Shown: positions 21,994 to 33,889 of the stretch, piece by piece
Layout of the letters: each line of letters opens with the position of its first letter
Position numbering within the stretch: position 1 is the stretch's first letter
From: Scalesia atractyloides
Lineage: Eukaryota; Streptophyta; Magnoliopsida; Asterales; Asteraceae
Assembly: GCA_947069175.1 (NCBI GenBank)
Contig: CAMTDV010000017.1
Span: forward strand, 49,113,137 to 49,177,136
Direction: 5' to 3'
Length of the DNA stretch: 64,000 nt
The notes under the pieces: model-generated
What the model saw: the letters and a program-made list of their open reading frames with translations, nothing else
What the model was told of the DNA's origin: nothing
The model's database searches: none
Translations under genes and position numbers: made by a program

Positions 21994-23898
21994 CTATCTC
22001 TGATATTTTTCATTCGGGTCGATTGGCGGGTATGGATTATAGGAGTACCCGGTGAGGGAGGATATCACTTCCTTCCAATTATCGAGTGGTCCCGATTCTC
22101 CTTCAGACGGTGTCGGAAACTGAGGTGGGAGACTAGAGCCTGGAGCCTCGGGCCAATGTGGCGATGGGTCAGAGGGGCCTCGTGGTACCGGAAGGTCCTC
22201 AAATTTGGTCCACGGTGCATGCTCGCTATATGGCAAGCCTGCCGTCCAATCTCGTATATGCCTTTCTTGGTCGTGAAGTGCTTTGAAATTATTGATCGCC
22301 ATCTGTTGATCTGTGCCAGTTGCCATCCAACGACGATCTTCTAAGGCATTTCGTTCCATTTGGAGGCGATGTTGCTCATTCTCCCACTCTTGCCTCCAAG
22401 CATTTCCTTGGATCCTTTGTTGCTCCATATGCTCCCACTGAGATTGCATTTGGGCTTGGAATAAATGTTGTTCCTCCCAATATTTCTCCACTTTAGCCCG
22501 GTGGACGGGTTCCTCATCCCAATGTGTTTGGCATTGGGCTTGGAAGCTTTGCTCTTATTGGTGTCTCTGTCCATAGTATTCTTGGTTCTCCCCAATCCTC
22601 GAGGAGACATTGTCATAAATCCCTTGGGCTCCCCGGTTGTAGTTACAATGATCCGGCTTACGCCGAGAAACCACAACCCGAGCCACAACATTTGAAACTT
22701 CCCTGTGCGCTCTTGCATACCTCCTACGCGGCCTCCTCGGACCGGGTTGCTCCTCTTCCTCATCTTCGTCCATAATTTCTTCTTCTCTCGCGGCCTCATG
22801 AGTCGCACTTTGTTCCTCGAACTGAAAACCGTGTCCTTGGTCATTTGTCACCGTGTACTGGTGACCAAAGACTTTTACTTGAATTTTCCAATGTCGCTTC
22901 ATCGAAGCGAAGAGATTTGATCGATCGGTTTGTTCACCCATAACGATTCCGCGGGCAAGGTATTCTATTGTATGATCATAGCACTGATTAACCACACGTA
23001 CGATATCATCTTTCTTGAACAAGACTCGCGCGTGTCCCATGTATTCATCATCACAATTTGCCGCCATAATAATTTTGGCGACCCAAACAACAATGAGTAT
23101 CCGCGGTCCCCAAACCGCATCATGATGTTCTCTAGAGAAATCACTTGAAGAATCCGCCCTTCCAATGACAAATCATTTCTTCACTCGGACAATCCCTGAC
23201 CCATGTAATACTTTAGCTAACATACCCGCGGGATCAACAGTGTTTGCCTTGTTATCCAAGAAATAATCGATATTGTAGTAATTATACGCATCTACCCCCA
23301 AAGAATCAAATCGAGCTATAGAATTCATATGCTCAAAAGACATAATCATTCGATTCTTTCCAGTATCTCCCACCAGTTGCCACGTGTTCGGTGGCCCATC
23401 CTTATTTACAAACCTCAACGTCGACAACCACTCGCAAACTGCCGTCAGATAAACCTGTGGTGTGATGTCCTCACACCAATCTAACACACGCTCCCAGCCG
23501 AGCCTCTCAAACTTTTGAGCAATCCCAATTGCCCTAAACTCTTCCACATTTACCGACCTTTCCGGAACAGTTCTTTCCGGGACCGAAGTCGTGATATTAC
23601 CCGAAACCATTTTCCACTTCCACATCTTTGCCTCCAACCTTTTGTTATTAAACTTGGTGAGAGGCTTCATTTTGTTATCATTCCACGCGGAGGCTGCTCT
23701 ACTATTTCTAAACTCATCCCAACTCCAATCTTGTCGGGCTAACCGCCCATCTCCTTCCTCCACATTAGTTAATTGTTCCCATTTCCTTTGAATGTACCCC
23801 GAGCCTGAACTGGCTCCCGATGACGAACCTTCACCGGAAGTTTTACTCCTCTTCCTTCCAAACATGGCTACAATCACAAACACAAGAACAATTAGCAT
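21994..23898 (-). pseudogene. Athila 3' ORF in the env position, broken by two in-frame stops
   Basis: One - strand frame stays open over about 635 codons except for a TGA at 23175-23173 and a TAA at 22557-22555. A likely start is the Met at 23865 (MFGRKRSKTSGEG); the upstream Met at 23898 would add a short hydrophobic stretch LIVLVFVIVA. The N-terminal part has WEQLTNVEEGDGRLARQDWS and a compact globular-looking domain. The middle has an acidic patch next to RRPRRRY, and the C-terminal third is Q/E/W-rich (likely coiled coil) then proline-rich. No convincing transmembrane segment or cleavage site appears, so 'env' refers to position only. Function unknown. The two stops interrupt an otherwise conserved-looking frame, so the loss seems recent. 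Confidence 0.6.
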
Positions 23899-25328
23899 AA
23901 CCCAAATTCAAACAATTTCAAACCTTTAACATGGCATATGATGTTGACCAAAAATCAAATTTTAGATGTAAATTAGCTTGTTTAAACTTAAAAAGTGGCA
24001 AACTTTATCATCTAGCACTTAATCTTTCATGTTTACTCTTAAATTCTTAAAAGTTCAACAAGTTTCAACATCATGCCTATGTTCAATCATGCAAACAAGC
24101 ACGTGTAATCACATCACTATCCTTGTTGCATGTCCAAAACCCACCCAGATCACATATTCATCCTTAATTTCAAGCTAGAACATCATAGATTATAATAAAC
24201 AACCTACTCTAAATAAGAAGTTTAAAAATTTCGAAAGAAATCAATTAACCATATGATAATCATGCTTGAATTTAAGTAAGAATCATACCTTTGATGTTAT
24301 TGAACAAAAGAAACTAGAGAAACAAGTAAAGCTCAAAGCTTGATGAACACTCTTCCTAAAACCCAAATTTTAAAACTAAAAAATCTGGCAAACGAGCAAG
24401 AATTGGTATGAACTATGATAGGAGTTTTGTTCCTCTCAAAAAACTAAGCAAAATAGGCTCAAGAATCAGTGGATTTTGTGGAGATTTGAAGAAGTTATGG
24501 AAGCTTGAAGGTTTAGGGTTCTTAAGGATTTTTTGGAGAAGATGAAGTGAAGATGGAGAGAGTTGGTGAAGGTATGCAGAGATTTTCGTGGTGTAATGAA
24601 GTTGTGGATCAGGTATGGGGTCTACCGGGTCGATTTTGTGGTTTAAATAAGGTCCGAGTTGTTGAAAAGGGGTCAAAATTGCGTTCCGGGTCGTCATGAC
24701 GCGTTGAACAAAAAGGTGCGTCGGAGGAAGAACTAAGCACCGTTGGTGATGGGCCTTCCCACCATCGTCGAAGCCCCCTCTTGATTAATTTGGCCCGACG
24801 GTCTAACCTGCTGCCTACGGTAAAAACTTGCCGACGCCACACTTTGGAGACCCGTCGGCGACGGCCTGAAGCCCCGTCGCCGACGCCACCTACTTTTTTT
24901 TTTGTGAAAATATGGGAAAAAACACGAACTTTTTCTAAAAGGCACCTATACTAGAAAAAATCCTAAAAATTATTAAAAATCTTTTTATGTGGCATTTTCG
25001 GTTTTTAATCTTACTAATAACCTATCGTTTAACAATCCTACCACCCCCTAAATAGCCGTGTATTGTCCCTAATACACATAAACAAGTTTAAAAACATACC
25101 TCACATCTTTATGACTCATTCACAATGTCGACTTCACACATCAATAGAGGTTAGTACGAACGCAAAAACACTAAGCACAAATACTAAGCACAAACACACT
25201 AAAGCAATGCAACCAAACAATATTAATATACAATACTCAACAAAATTCCTTACCGATACTTAATTGTCCTCATAAGTCGGAATGCTTACCAAGAAGCTTA
25301 CCGATTCCGTGTTTGCCTCGTTCTTCTC
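23899..25328. other. Spacer between Athila integrase and the 3' ORF
   Basis: No recognisable gene. Short open frames at 24413-24945 (- strand) overlap a GC-rich patch with CGTCGGCGACGG and CGTCGCCGACG words (24850-24890), which also occur in both Athila LTRs (about 19316-19438 and 43310-43457). Confidence 0.4.
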
Positions 25329-26218
25329 TTAGTTACCATTGAGAAATGGTTTAAGGCGTTGACCATTAACCATTTGTTTCGACCCATCCTTCGGATCCTC
25401 GATGGTAATATCTCCTAGCTTCCCAACCCGTGTAATTACATATGGGCCCATCCATTTGCTCTTAAGCTTACCAGGAAAGAACTTGAGCCGTGAGTTGTAG
25501 AGCCACACCTTTTGACCCACCACAAACTCCTTCGGCCTTAACTTGGCATCATGTGCTCGCTTCATTCCATCCTTGTACTTCGAAGCACATTCATACGCCT
25601 CTTCCCTAAGCTCTTCCAACACGCACAATTTCAACTTGCGTTCTCTACCTGCATCATCATACTTAAGATTAACCTCTTTGATAGCCCAAAAAGCATGATG
25701 CACAAGCTCAACTGGCAAGTGATAACTTTACCGTAAACTAAGCGGTAAGGTGTGGTGCCAATAGGTGGTTTATGTGCCGTTCGATAGGCCCATAAAGCAT
25801 CATTCAACTTCGTTGACCAATCCTTACGGTCCGGTCGAATGGTCTTTTGCAAAATCTCTTTGATTTGCCTATTAGACACCTCCACTTGACCACTCGTTTG
25901 CGGGTGGTAGGGAGTAGCAATCTGATGGTCAACACCATACCGTTTTAACAATTTTCCAAAATTAAAATTCTTAAAATGAGATCCCCCATCACTAGTGATT
26001 ACCCGGGGAATCCCAAATCTCGAAATAATGTTGTTTTGCACAAAATTACATACAACGGTATGGTCATTGGTTTTGGTGGCAATCGCTTCGACCCATTTAG
26101 ATACGTAGTCGACCGCCACCAAAATGTATAAGTTGCCATGCGAATTTGGGAATGGGTCCATGAAATCGACCCCCCACACATCAAAAACATCGACAATGAG
26201 AATCGGTTGCATGGGCAT
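25329..26218 (-). pseudogene. Athila integrase, core and C-terminal parts, frameshifted
   Basis: The upstream piece (26218-25631) carries WGVDFMDPFP with the first catalytic Asp, then ITSDGGSHFKN with the second, and HPQTSGQVEVSNRQIKEI with the catalytic Glu, followed by WAYRTAHKPPIGTTPY, the integrase signature of Athila/Tat elements. The end of pol continues in a second frame (25718-25329) with FVVGQKVWLYNSRL and GPYVITRVG, the GPF/Y-like module. The frame change is near 25720. The zinc-binding HHCC part upstream is mostly unreadable. It would insert element cDNA into chromosomes if intact. Confidence 0.8.
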
Positions 26219-26315
26219 CTCATCCCTCTTTGAAATGCTTCATATCTTTTGACACTCAACACAATTTTTAGCAAAGTTAAACGCGTCTTTAAAAATAGCC
26301 GGCCAATAAAGACCA

Positions 26316-26961
26316 TTACTGAGCACTTTGTGCCCTATTTTGTGACCACTGAAATGGTCCCCATAAGCAAATGAATGCAAAGTGCGTCAAGACACTCGGG
26401 ATCTCATCGTCCGGAATGCATCTTCGAACAACTTGATCCAGACATATCTTGAACAGATCCGGTTCCTCGAATGTGTAGTACTTGATCTGCGAAAGGAAGT
26501 GCAACCTCCTTCTTCGATCCCAATGAGCTGGTAAATCACATGAAACCAAATAGTTAACAATATTAGCATACCATGGCAATACCGAAACTTTCATAATATG
26601 CTCATCTGGGAACGCGTCATCAATTTCTACACGAGATTCTACTATCAACAGGGACAAGTGGTCCACCACCACATTCTCGCTACCCTTCTTGTCCCGTATC
26701 TCCAAATCAAATTCTTGTAGCAAAAGCACCCAACGGATCAATCTCGGCTTCGCATCCTTTTTTCTCCATGAGGTACCTAACAATAGTGTAATTAGAATAA
26801 ATAATAACTTTATTACCCCATTTGTAAGCCCGAAAATTTTCCAATGCAAATACCACCGCAAGTAGCTCTTTTTCGGTTGTTGTGTAATTTAATTGCGCAT
26901 CCGAAAGAGTCTTACTTGCATAGTAAATAGCAACTGGTTTCTTTTCTAGCCTTTGACCCAC
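26316..26961 (-). pseudogene. Athila RNase H region, frameshifted
   Basis: KPVAIYYASKTLSDAQLNYT and TTEKELLAVVFALENFRAYK (26961-26707) are the retrotransposon RNase H layout. The same domain continues in another frame (26861-26316) with KPRLIRWVLLLQEFDLEIRD, the segment linking RNase H to integrase. At least one frame change lies near 26790. The domain degrades the RNA strand during reverse transcription. Confidence 0.75.
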
Positions 26962-28452
26962 ACGGCCCCAACTGCATAATCACTCGCATCACACATAATT
27001 TCTAATGGTAACGACCAATTCGGTGATTGCAATATTGGGGCCTCAACCAGCTTTTCTTTCAAAATATTAAAGGCGTTTTTACATTCTTTATTAAAATCAA
27101 ACGGTTGGTCTTTTAGCAACAAGTTACATAAAGGTTTTGTTATATCACTAAACCCTTTTATGAACCTCCTATAATAACCCGCATGACTTAAAAAAGATCT
27201 AACACCTTTAACACTCATAGGATACGACAAAGTAGAGATGACTTGCACCTTTGCACGGTCAACCTCTATCGCACGACTCGACACTACATGCCCTAAGACA
27301 ATCCCCTCTTGAACCATGAAATGGCTCTTTTCCCAACTTAAAACAAGGTTTTGCTAAACCCATCTTTTTAAAACCTTTTCTAGTTGACTAAGGCATGCAT
27401 CAAATGATGACCCAAAATCGAGAAGTCATCCATGAAAATCTCTAAGGACTCCCCCACCATATATGAGATTATACTCGTCATGCACCTTTGAAAGGTGGCG
27501 GGGGCGTTACATAGTCTGAACGGCATTCGCCTAAATGCGAAAGTACCGTACGGGCAAGTAAATGTGGTCTTAGTTTGATCTTCTGGATGGATAGAAATTT
27601 GATTATAACCCCCGAATACCCATCCAAGAAGCAATAAAACTTTTAACCCGCTAACTTTTCAACAATTTGGTCAATAAACAGTAAAGGGAAATGATCTTTG
27701 GAAGTCACGGAATTCAACTTCCAATAATCAATACAAATACGCCACCCGGTTACCGGCCGGGTGGCAACCTCTTCACCTGCGTCATTAGTGACGACTTGGA
27801 TACCCGCCTTTTTCGGAACTGTCTGCATTGGGCTCACCCACTTGCTATCAGAGATGGGGTAAATAATACCCGCATCTAGCCACTTCAACACCTCCTTCTT
27901 GACCACTTCTCGCATGTTAGGGTTTAACCTGTGTTGTGCGTCACGAGTAGGAGTGATACCATCTTCGGTGAGAATTTTGTGCATCACCACTGAAGGACTG
28001 ATTCCCTTCAAATCTGCAATGGTCCATCCAATAGCGGCTCGATTGGTGACCAAAACCCGCATCAATTGCTCCTCTTTTTCTCTGGTTAAGTTTGATGCGA
28101 TAATAATCGGAAGCGTGTTGCCCTCACCCACATAAGCATACTTCAAATGCTTCGGTGACACCTTTAACTCGACCTCCGGAGGCTCTACCGACGATGGATT
28201 TAACTTGGTGTCAATCTTCTTGGTAAGACTTTCCACTTGATGTGTCCAAGTGGGTTTTCCTTCTTTCACCGCCATCACCTCCATTCTATTTACCTCCTCA
28301 TCCATGCCCCGATTTGTCTCTGTCTGTAACCTGTCAAACATAAAACACTCCTCTATTGTGTTTTCCTTCTCGACAACAATGTCGCATAGAGGTGTACACT
28401 CGTCAACAATGTCCGCCATATAACATTCATCATTGACTAAAGGTTTCGTCAT
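26946..28452 (-). pseudogene. Athila reverse transcriptase, interrupted
   Basis: Three pieces in order. 28452-27643 has PVTGWRICIDYWKLNSVTSK and ends at KLAG then a stop. 27634-27380 has TFTCPYGTFAFRRMPFRLCN and the polymerase motif FMDDFS (27439-27422 for FMDDF). 27317-26946 has the thumb region with FLSHAGYYRRFIKGFSDITK. A stop and a frameshift lie between the first two and another break between the last two. In the family the motif is normally (Y/F/V)xDD, so the two Asp residues are intact. The N-terminal spacer is Athila-type, extending from the protease. Confidence 0.85.
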
Positions 28453-29060
28453 CCGAAAAAAACATGTAATCTCAACCTTTGGTTTCCAAATGTTATGTCA
28501 ACCGTTCCATTTTTACAATCGATTTGAGAATTCGCGGTTGCTAAGAACGATCGACCTAAAATCATCGTAGGTTGCTTTGTTGGGTCCATGGTCACATAAT
28601 CGAGTACTAGAAAGTCCACCGGATAGTAAAAATCCTCGATTTTTACTATCACATCGGTGACTATCCCGCGGGGTAGCTTGGGAATCAAGTCGGCCAACAC
28701 CATGGTGGTGTTTGACTCTTGAAGTGGACCAAAATCATATTGTTCATACAAAGTACCCGACAAGATACTCACACTTGCCCCAAGATCCAAGAGTGCCCAT
28801 GTCATTTTAAATTCACCCACTTGTATAGAAATAATGGGTGCTCCCGGATCTTGCAACTTTTGTGGAAGTGCACCCGAAAGATTCGAACTCACATTTTCAG
28901 TTAAGTCAAGTTTCTTAGGAAACTTGTGAATTCGCTTTTGGGTGCACAAGTCTTTCAAGTATTTGGCATATGAGGGTACTTGCTTGATTGCATCTAAGAG
29001 TGGTAGGTTGATTTTAACTTGTTTAAAAGTCTCCCACTTTGCTCTTGTTGTGGGCCACAT
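28449..29060 (-). pseudogene. Athila aspartic protease domain
   Basis: An open frame of about 203 codons with WALLDLGASVSILSGTLYEQ. The D-L-G-A-S active site is the form usual in Athila-type elements rather than DSGA or DTGA. ILGRSFLATANSQIDCKNGT follows, typical of the C-terminal half of these proteases. It would process the gag-pol polyprotein. It overlaps the reverse-transcriptase frame by four bases (28449-28452), implying a frame change, so the polyprotein is broken as read. Confidence 0.75.
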
Positions 29061-29064
29061 TTCG

Positions 29065-31546
29065 CTATCGCTTTCTTAGATGGTCCCAACAAAGCTTCGG
29101 GATAAGAGGCGGTATTAGCCTCCACACCCTTTTCCTTAGCTTTGAGACGGGGACGGTCACAACTGGGGTAGTTTTATTATTTTCAGAAACATTTTTATTT
29201 TGACCCGTTTGACCGTCAACACCCTCCTCATCACTAACATCTTCCACCACCCCTTCAACAAACTGGGGTGGTGGTGAGTCAACACCACTATCTATGACTC
29301 GACCACTGCGTAAAGAAATTTTATTAATAGGTACCTCATGTGTGTTCTTCGAGTTGGACCCTTGATGCTTAGGGTTCATGGTGGTATCACTCGGAAGTCT
29401 TCCTCCACTTCCACGCAATTGGGACATATCCTCCGCAAGTTGCCCAACTTGCTTTTCCAAGGCCTTGTGTGATTTATCACGTACCTCAAACTCCTTTCTC
29501 ATTTCCGCTTTGACCTCTTGACTTGATGCAGTAATAGCATTCATGATAGCGTCTAACTTCGAGTTGAGTGAACCGTCACCACCCATTTTCGAGTTTGAGT
29601 TACCGCCTCCGTTACCACCTTGGTTATAACCCTTTTGATAGTACCTTCACGGTTTTGATACCCTTGGTTATTCCCATGGTTATAGCTTCTTTGATAACCC
29701 CCTTGGTTACCACCTTGGTGATTTTGATACGATGAGCCACCTTGACCTCCACCTTGAATATCCGGTTGGAAATCGGGTTCATTTGATTGGAAGCATTACC
29801 ATATCGGAGATTCGAATGGTTCTCAAGCCCGGGTGATAAGTGTTGGAGTTCATGTCATATTGTTTCCGATCATACACTTGGTTCACCTCTTCAGTGGATT
29901 GCGCAATGTTCACTTGACACTCCTCAGTTCGATGACCAATATCACCGTAATCCTCACACACCATCAATTGAACCACGTTCACATCCTTTTTCTTCATTCG
30001 GGCTAGTTCCCGTTCTAACGTAGAAATGCGATCCTTCGAACTCGATTCAAGATCGGGAAGCGACCGAGAGATATAGTGCTTCTTGGCTCTATCGGCCGAC
30101 TCTTTAGCTTTGGATCTCTTAGCCATTCTCTCGAGGAACTCCCAATCATCATCCTCGTGATTGCTTAGTATCGTTCCATTGCTAGTCGACTCCAAATGGT
30201 TCCATGTTTCCCCATCTAATCCCCTCACAAAACACTTCACCAATTCCCACTTTTCAATTTGGTGATGTGGGCATTTCCGAATCAACTCTTTGTACCGTAT
30301 AAATGATTCATGCAAAGGCTCACTTGATAACTGCTTGAATGCTCGAATCTCATCCCGTGCATCATCAGTCTTGGCCATCGAATAATACTCATCCAAACGC
30401 TTGTTGCATCTCAACCCAGTTACGAATAGTATTCGTAGGTAGCGTCTAAAACCACTGTTTGGCCTTATCCTTCAAAGAAAATTGAAACAACCTCATCCGA
30501 ATCTCATCTTGAGAAAATTGGCCACCCCCAATGGTACTACATATAGCTGGAATTTCTACCAAATGGGTAAAAGGTTTGTCATTCGATCGCCCATTGAAAT
30601 GAGGAAGGATGTTAATGTAGTTCGGCTTGCCATCAAAAGCCGCTCTCCCTCTCATGGTGGTACAATCGGAGAATCGTTCTCCGATATCATCGGTTGAAAC
30701 CGACCGCCAACTTCTTACGGTGGTTGACGTTGATTGTTGTTGCGGTTGTTGTTCCTTGGTGGACCATTCACCTCTTGATTCACCGGTGGTCCACGATTCA
30801 CCCTCCGATTCGGGTGTTGATTCTCCATACCCACAAAGTCGGGAATCCATCCGTTATTGTTGTTTCGATTGTTGTTCGGATTCCTTTGATTGTTGTTCCG
30901 GGGTTGACGATTATTTTGGTAGCCGTCATCACGGTTGTACCCACCATTGTATTCAAACCCCTGACCATACCCATCATCCCACTCGTCATTACCATTTTTG
31001 ACGTTGGCATTTTGATACCGTTGTAGAAATTCCCATCATCTTCATTCTCCCCAAAACCATCTTCCTCTTCGTCTTCCGATTGCCAAGTGTTGACACAAAC
31101 TGATCCAGTGACCAGCAACTTGGGAGACTATATCTAGCATCATCCGGAATATTGTTCCTCACCTCATCGTAATTCGGTTCATACTGATCCACATGATTTG
31201 GGTCTACCCGTTCGAACTCTAGTTGGTTAAAGTTTGGTTCAGGACCCAAGTTTTGGTTGCGGTTACGGTTGTTAAGGTTGGGTGGAGGGTTTTGATTTTG
31301 AGGTTCATTTTGTCGAAGTGGGTTGGCCGGTGGGCGGTTGTTGTTGCCCCCCGAACGATTGTTACGGTTTTGGTTTTGTTGATCCATTGGAACGGTTCCA
31401 ACGGATGGTGTGGATGGTGATTTTTGGGTGTTTTGGTTTGGGGTAAGTGTTGCCTCTAACCGGCTTGCTAGGTTCCTTCTTGCCACTCGCTCGATTTCCG
31501 GTTCGTAAACTAATGGTGATGTTCGCCCGGAATTCCGTGTACGCAT
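29065..31546 (-). pseudogene. Athila gag, frameshifted
   Basis: The ATG at 31546 is preceded by a short leader and followed by a long N/Q/R/P-rich low-complexity part (PNQNTQKSPSTPSVGTVPMD, then many NNR and NQN repeats). The capsid-like core follows in other frames: NYINILPHFNGRSNDKPFTH and QDEIRMRLFQFSLKDKAKQW (30850-30446), then FIRYKELIRKCPHHQIEKWE (30414-29779). VVQLMVCEDYGDIGHRTEEC is a worn CCHC zinc knuckle. 29586-29065 holds a coiled-coil segment (EKQVGQLAEDMSQLRGS). At least four frame changes or stops are present. The product would form the particle shell and bind element RNA. Confidence 0.75.
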
Positions 31547-32007
31547 GCACTACCTGTAATCTGCACAAGTAACACAACCCGCGTATCACACCCCGACCCG
31601 TAGCGGAATAAAAGTCGGGACATAATTGGGTTATCACCAAAGCTCATGATGTTTACTAAAATGTTTCATATTTATTAAATTCAAATTACAACTTAAATGT
31701 TCAAATCAAATCCATACAAATTACAAGGAAAATGAAACTAAGTAAAACAATCGAAAGCTTAAGCTGATTTATTCTTCTAAGTCTTCCTATGTGTTTCTTG
31801 CCTCAGCTGGATCACCTGTATCATGTGTAAAACGGGGGATATTTTGGGTCAACAAAAGTTGGCGAGTGAACCTTGATAAAACATTGTTATTAATTGCTTG
31901 TTGTATTTAATATTGAAAATTTGTGCAATAATCACATGTGAGCAAACGTATGTATATAACAAAACACAAACCACATTGGATGAGTATATGATATGAATGA
32001 TTATGAC

Positions 32008-32096
32008 TGTGAGATCAAGGCTCAATCAAACGGAGCCGATCGTATGACATGAATGTATGTGAGATCAAGGCTCAATCAAAGGGAGCCGATCAGATG
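32008..32096. repeat. Tandem duplication in the Tekay A LTR
   Basis: Two copies of TGTGAGATCAAGGCTCAATC, AAA(C/G)GGAGCCGATC occur in a row with a spacing of about 48 bases. The same pair lies in the other LTR at about 40068-40155. Confidence 0.8.
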
Positions 32097-32614
32097 AGGC
32101 ACCTGTACTCAACCCTTATGGGCCTAATGAAATGCTTGCACTGAAAATGATAAATCCAAACTAAACATAATTCACACAAAAATTTGTACACATTTGATAC
32201 ACATTAGATCACAGATATGATGAATGCACAAGTGTTTATATTTATATAATAACAGAATTGTACGCCACATGATACACCCCAAAACGTGATTAAAACGGGG
32301 AATTTATAGAGATTCACTCACATTGGGTGCGTTCTTTTGATGACGTTGGATGCGCACGAGTTTTGGGATTTGATCGACGAGGAAAACTAACCTAAATAAT
32401 AACGAAGTGGTTCGGTAAGTAAATAGATTTTAATTCATAATCTTAATAGGGTTTTTAGATTCATTTTTGTGAGTTTAAGGACGTTTTCTAACTTTAAACA
32501 TATTATTTTTAAGTATTTTTAATTGATTTTTAAATTAAATAAATAATAAAAAAAATAAAAATTTTGACTTTTTTTGACCGTTGACCGTTGACCGGTCGGA
32601 CTGTGGTTAAGTGT

Positions 32615-32686
32615 GCGCTGAGTGAGGTTCGAACCCGAGACCTCTCGTACGCGTGCACGCAGCTCTACCAACTGAGCTACGTGTCT
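32615..32686 (-). other. tRNA-like module 1 in the Tekay A 3' LTR
   Basis: The - strand has a consensus A box TAGCTCAGTTGG (32679-32668) with the D-arm pair GCTC/GAGC. A perfect B box GGTTCGAACC (32635-32626) lies in a T-arm. The acceptor ends do not pair, so it is not an intact tRNA gene. The copy in the other LTR (40691-40762) keeps the B box and has one change in the A box. Confidence 0.7.
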
Positions 32687-32787
32687 AACCCGAAATATTC
32701 TCTGTTTTAATTATATATATATACACTAATTAATTGTTATTTTTATTGGGTTAATATTTAAAATGATTTAAAATGGCCGAACCGCTT

Positions 32788-32858
32788 GCAGGGACCCGGA
32801 GTCGAACTCGGGTCCTTCGGTTCGTATGCGCACAGCCCAACCAGTTGGGCTGTGTGTC
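32788..32858 (-). other. tRNA-like module 2 in the Tekay A 3' LTR
   Basis: On the - strand the module starts with the same AGACAC lead as module 1, then CAGCCCAACTGGTTGGGCTG (a self-complementary D-arm-like segment). A strong T-arm follows, ACCCGAGTTCGACTCCGGGT, with a B-box-like GAGTTCGACTCC. The partner copy is at 40864-40930. Confidence 0.65.
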
Positions 32859-32960
32859 TAATCTGTTTATCTTACGGATTATATTCCTCTTATAAACATA
32901 CTATGACTTGTTCTGATTCAGTTCTAAAAATATTGATTTTATTTCTGAAAGTCCGTACGT

Positions 32961-33025
32961 TGTATGATTCAAACTCGTGACGTGCGTTTTTGTTTGCACA
33001 CAATCCACCACTGGACTGTGTGTCT
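32961..33025 (-). other. tRNA-like module 3 in the Tekay A 3' LTR
   Basis: A third - strand unit with AGACACACAGTCCAGTGG at its start and a worn B box (GAGTTTGAATC). The partner at 40990-41053 has GAGTTCGAATC, much closer to consensus, so the module was probably intact in the ancestor. Confidence 0.55.
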
Positions 33026-33889
33026 AACTCGGTTAATCATTCAGTTTTAGTTATACTTATACACATTTCGACTTCGTCTTCTTCATTTATAAAGACACAG
33101 AACGAAGGTGACCGATTGTTCTTGTTTAAATCGGTCATCTATCATATAATTGATTGAATTAAAATGGATAGAGAGGGTTACGGAATCGAATGTACCGATC
33201 AGAATGTTTTCTTCAGAATTTCGGCAAGAGTCGTCGGCTCTGATTTGTGACTTCCGTCTGAGTGAATCAATTAACAGTTTTGATCAACGAGTTGTGAAAT
33301 TAGGTTACTAAACAAGGGATATCAGGGGGTTTAGATGATTGTACCGATTCACAGCGAGACTTCAGAATTCTAGTGATTTTCCGGCGAGTGCAGACATTCC
33401 CGGCAACGTTGTCTGAGTCGGATTCTGGTTGAACGATTTATGTTATTACTTGTCTAATAATGGATTGAAAACGAAAGAGTCGAGAAATTTACCGATTTGG
33501 TGTAAGTCTCGGTTTTCCGGCGAAAGTCTGGCGAATGCAGAATATCTCCGGCGAGTGCTAAAGCTCGAGAAATTGTGCGGTTTTGAGCGAAAAGGTTACC
33601 AGAGGTTTGGGTGAGTATTTATAGAAAAGAAACAGAATGTATTGAGTCCGAATTTGGTCTTGATTCGTGGTCAATGTTTCTCCGGCGGTTACGACTGGTA
33701 TTGGGGGATTAGACATCGGTTATAACCGATGTCGAAGTTATTTCACGCGTTCAGTCAAAGAAAAACGGTCGTGATTTGCGAAATCGTCTGTATTTCCGGC
33801 GACTGCGGATTGGGCGCGCTGATCTCAGGATTTGATTTCGAGTTTTATTTTAAGTATTAATTGTTTCAGTATATACACAAAAGATTCAT

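Noticed and set aside
22156..23148. Plus-strand ORFs over the Athila 3' ORF
   Set aside because: They are shadows of the - strand frame, with no own start context or domain.
32615..32686. Functional tRNA gene
   Set aside because: A and B boxes are good but acceptor strands do not pair and no proper anticodon arm forms, so it is called tRNA-like only.
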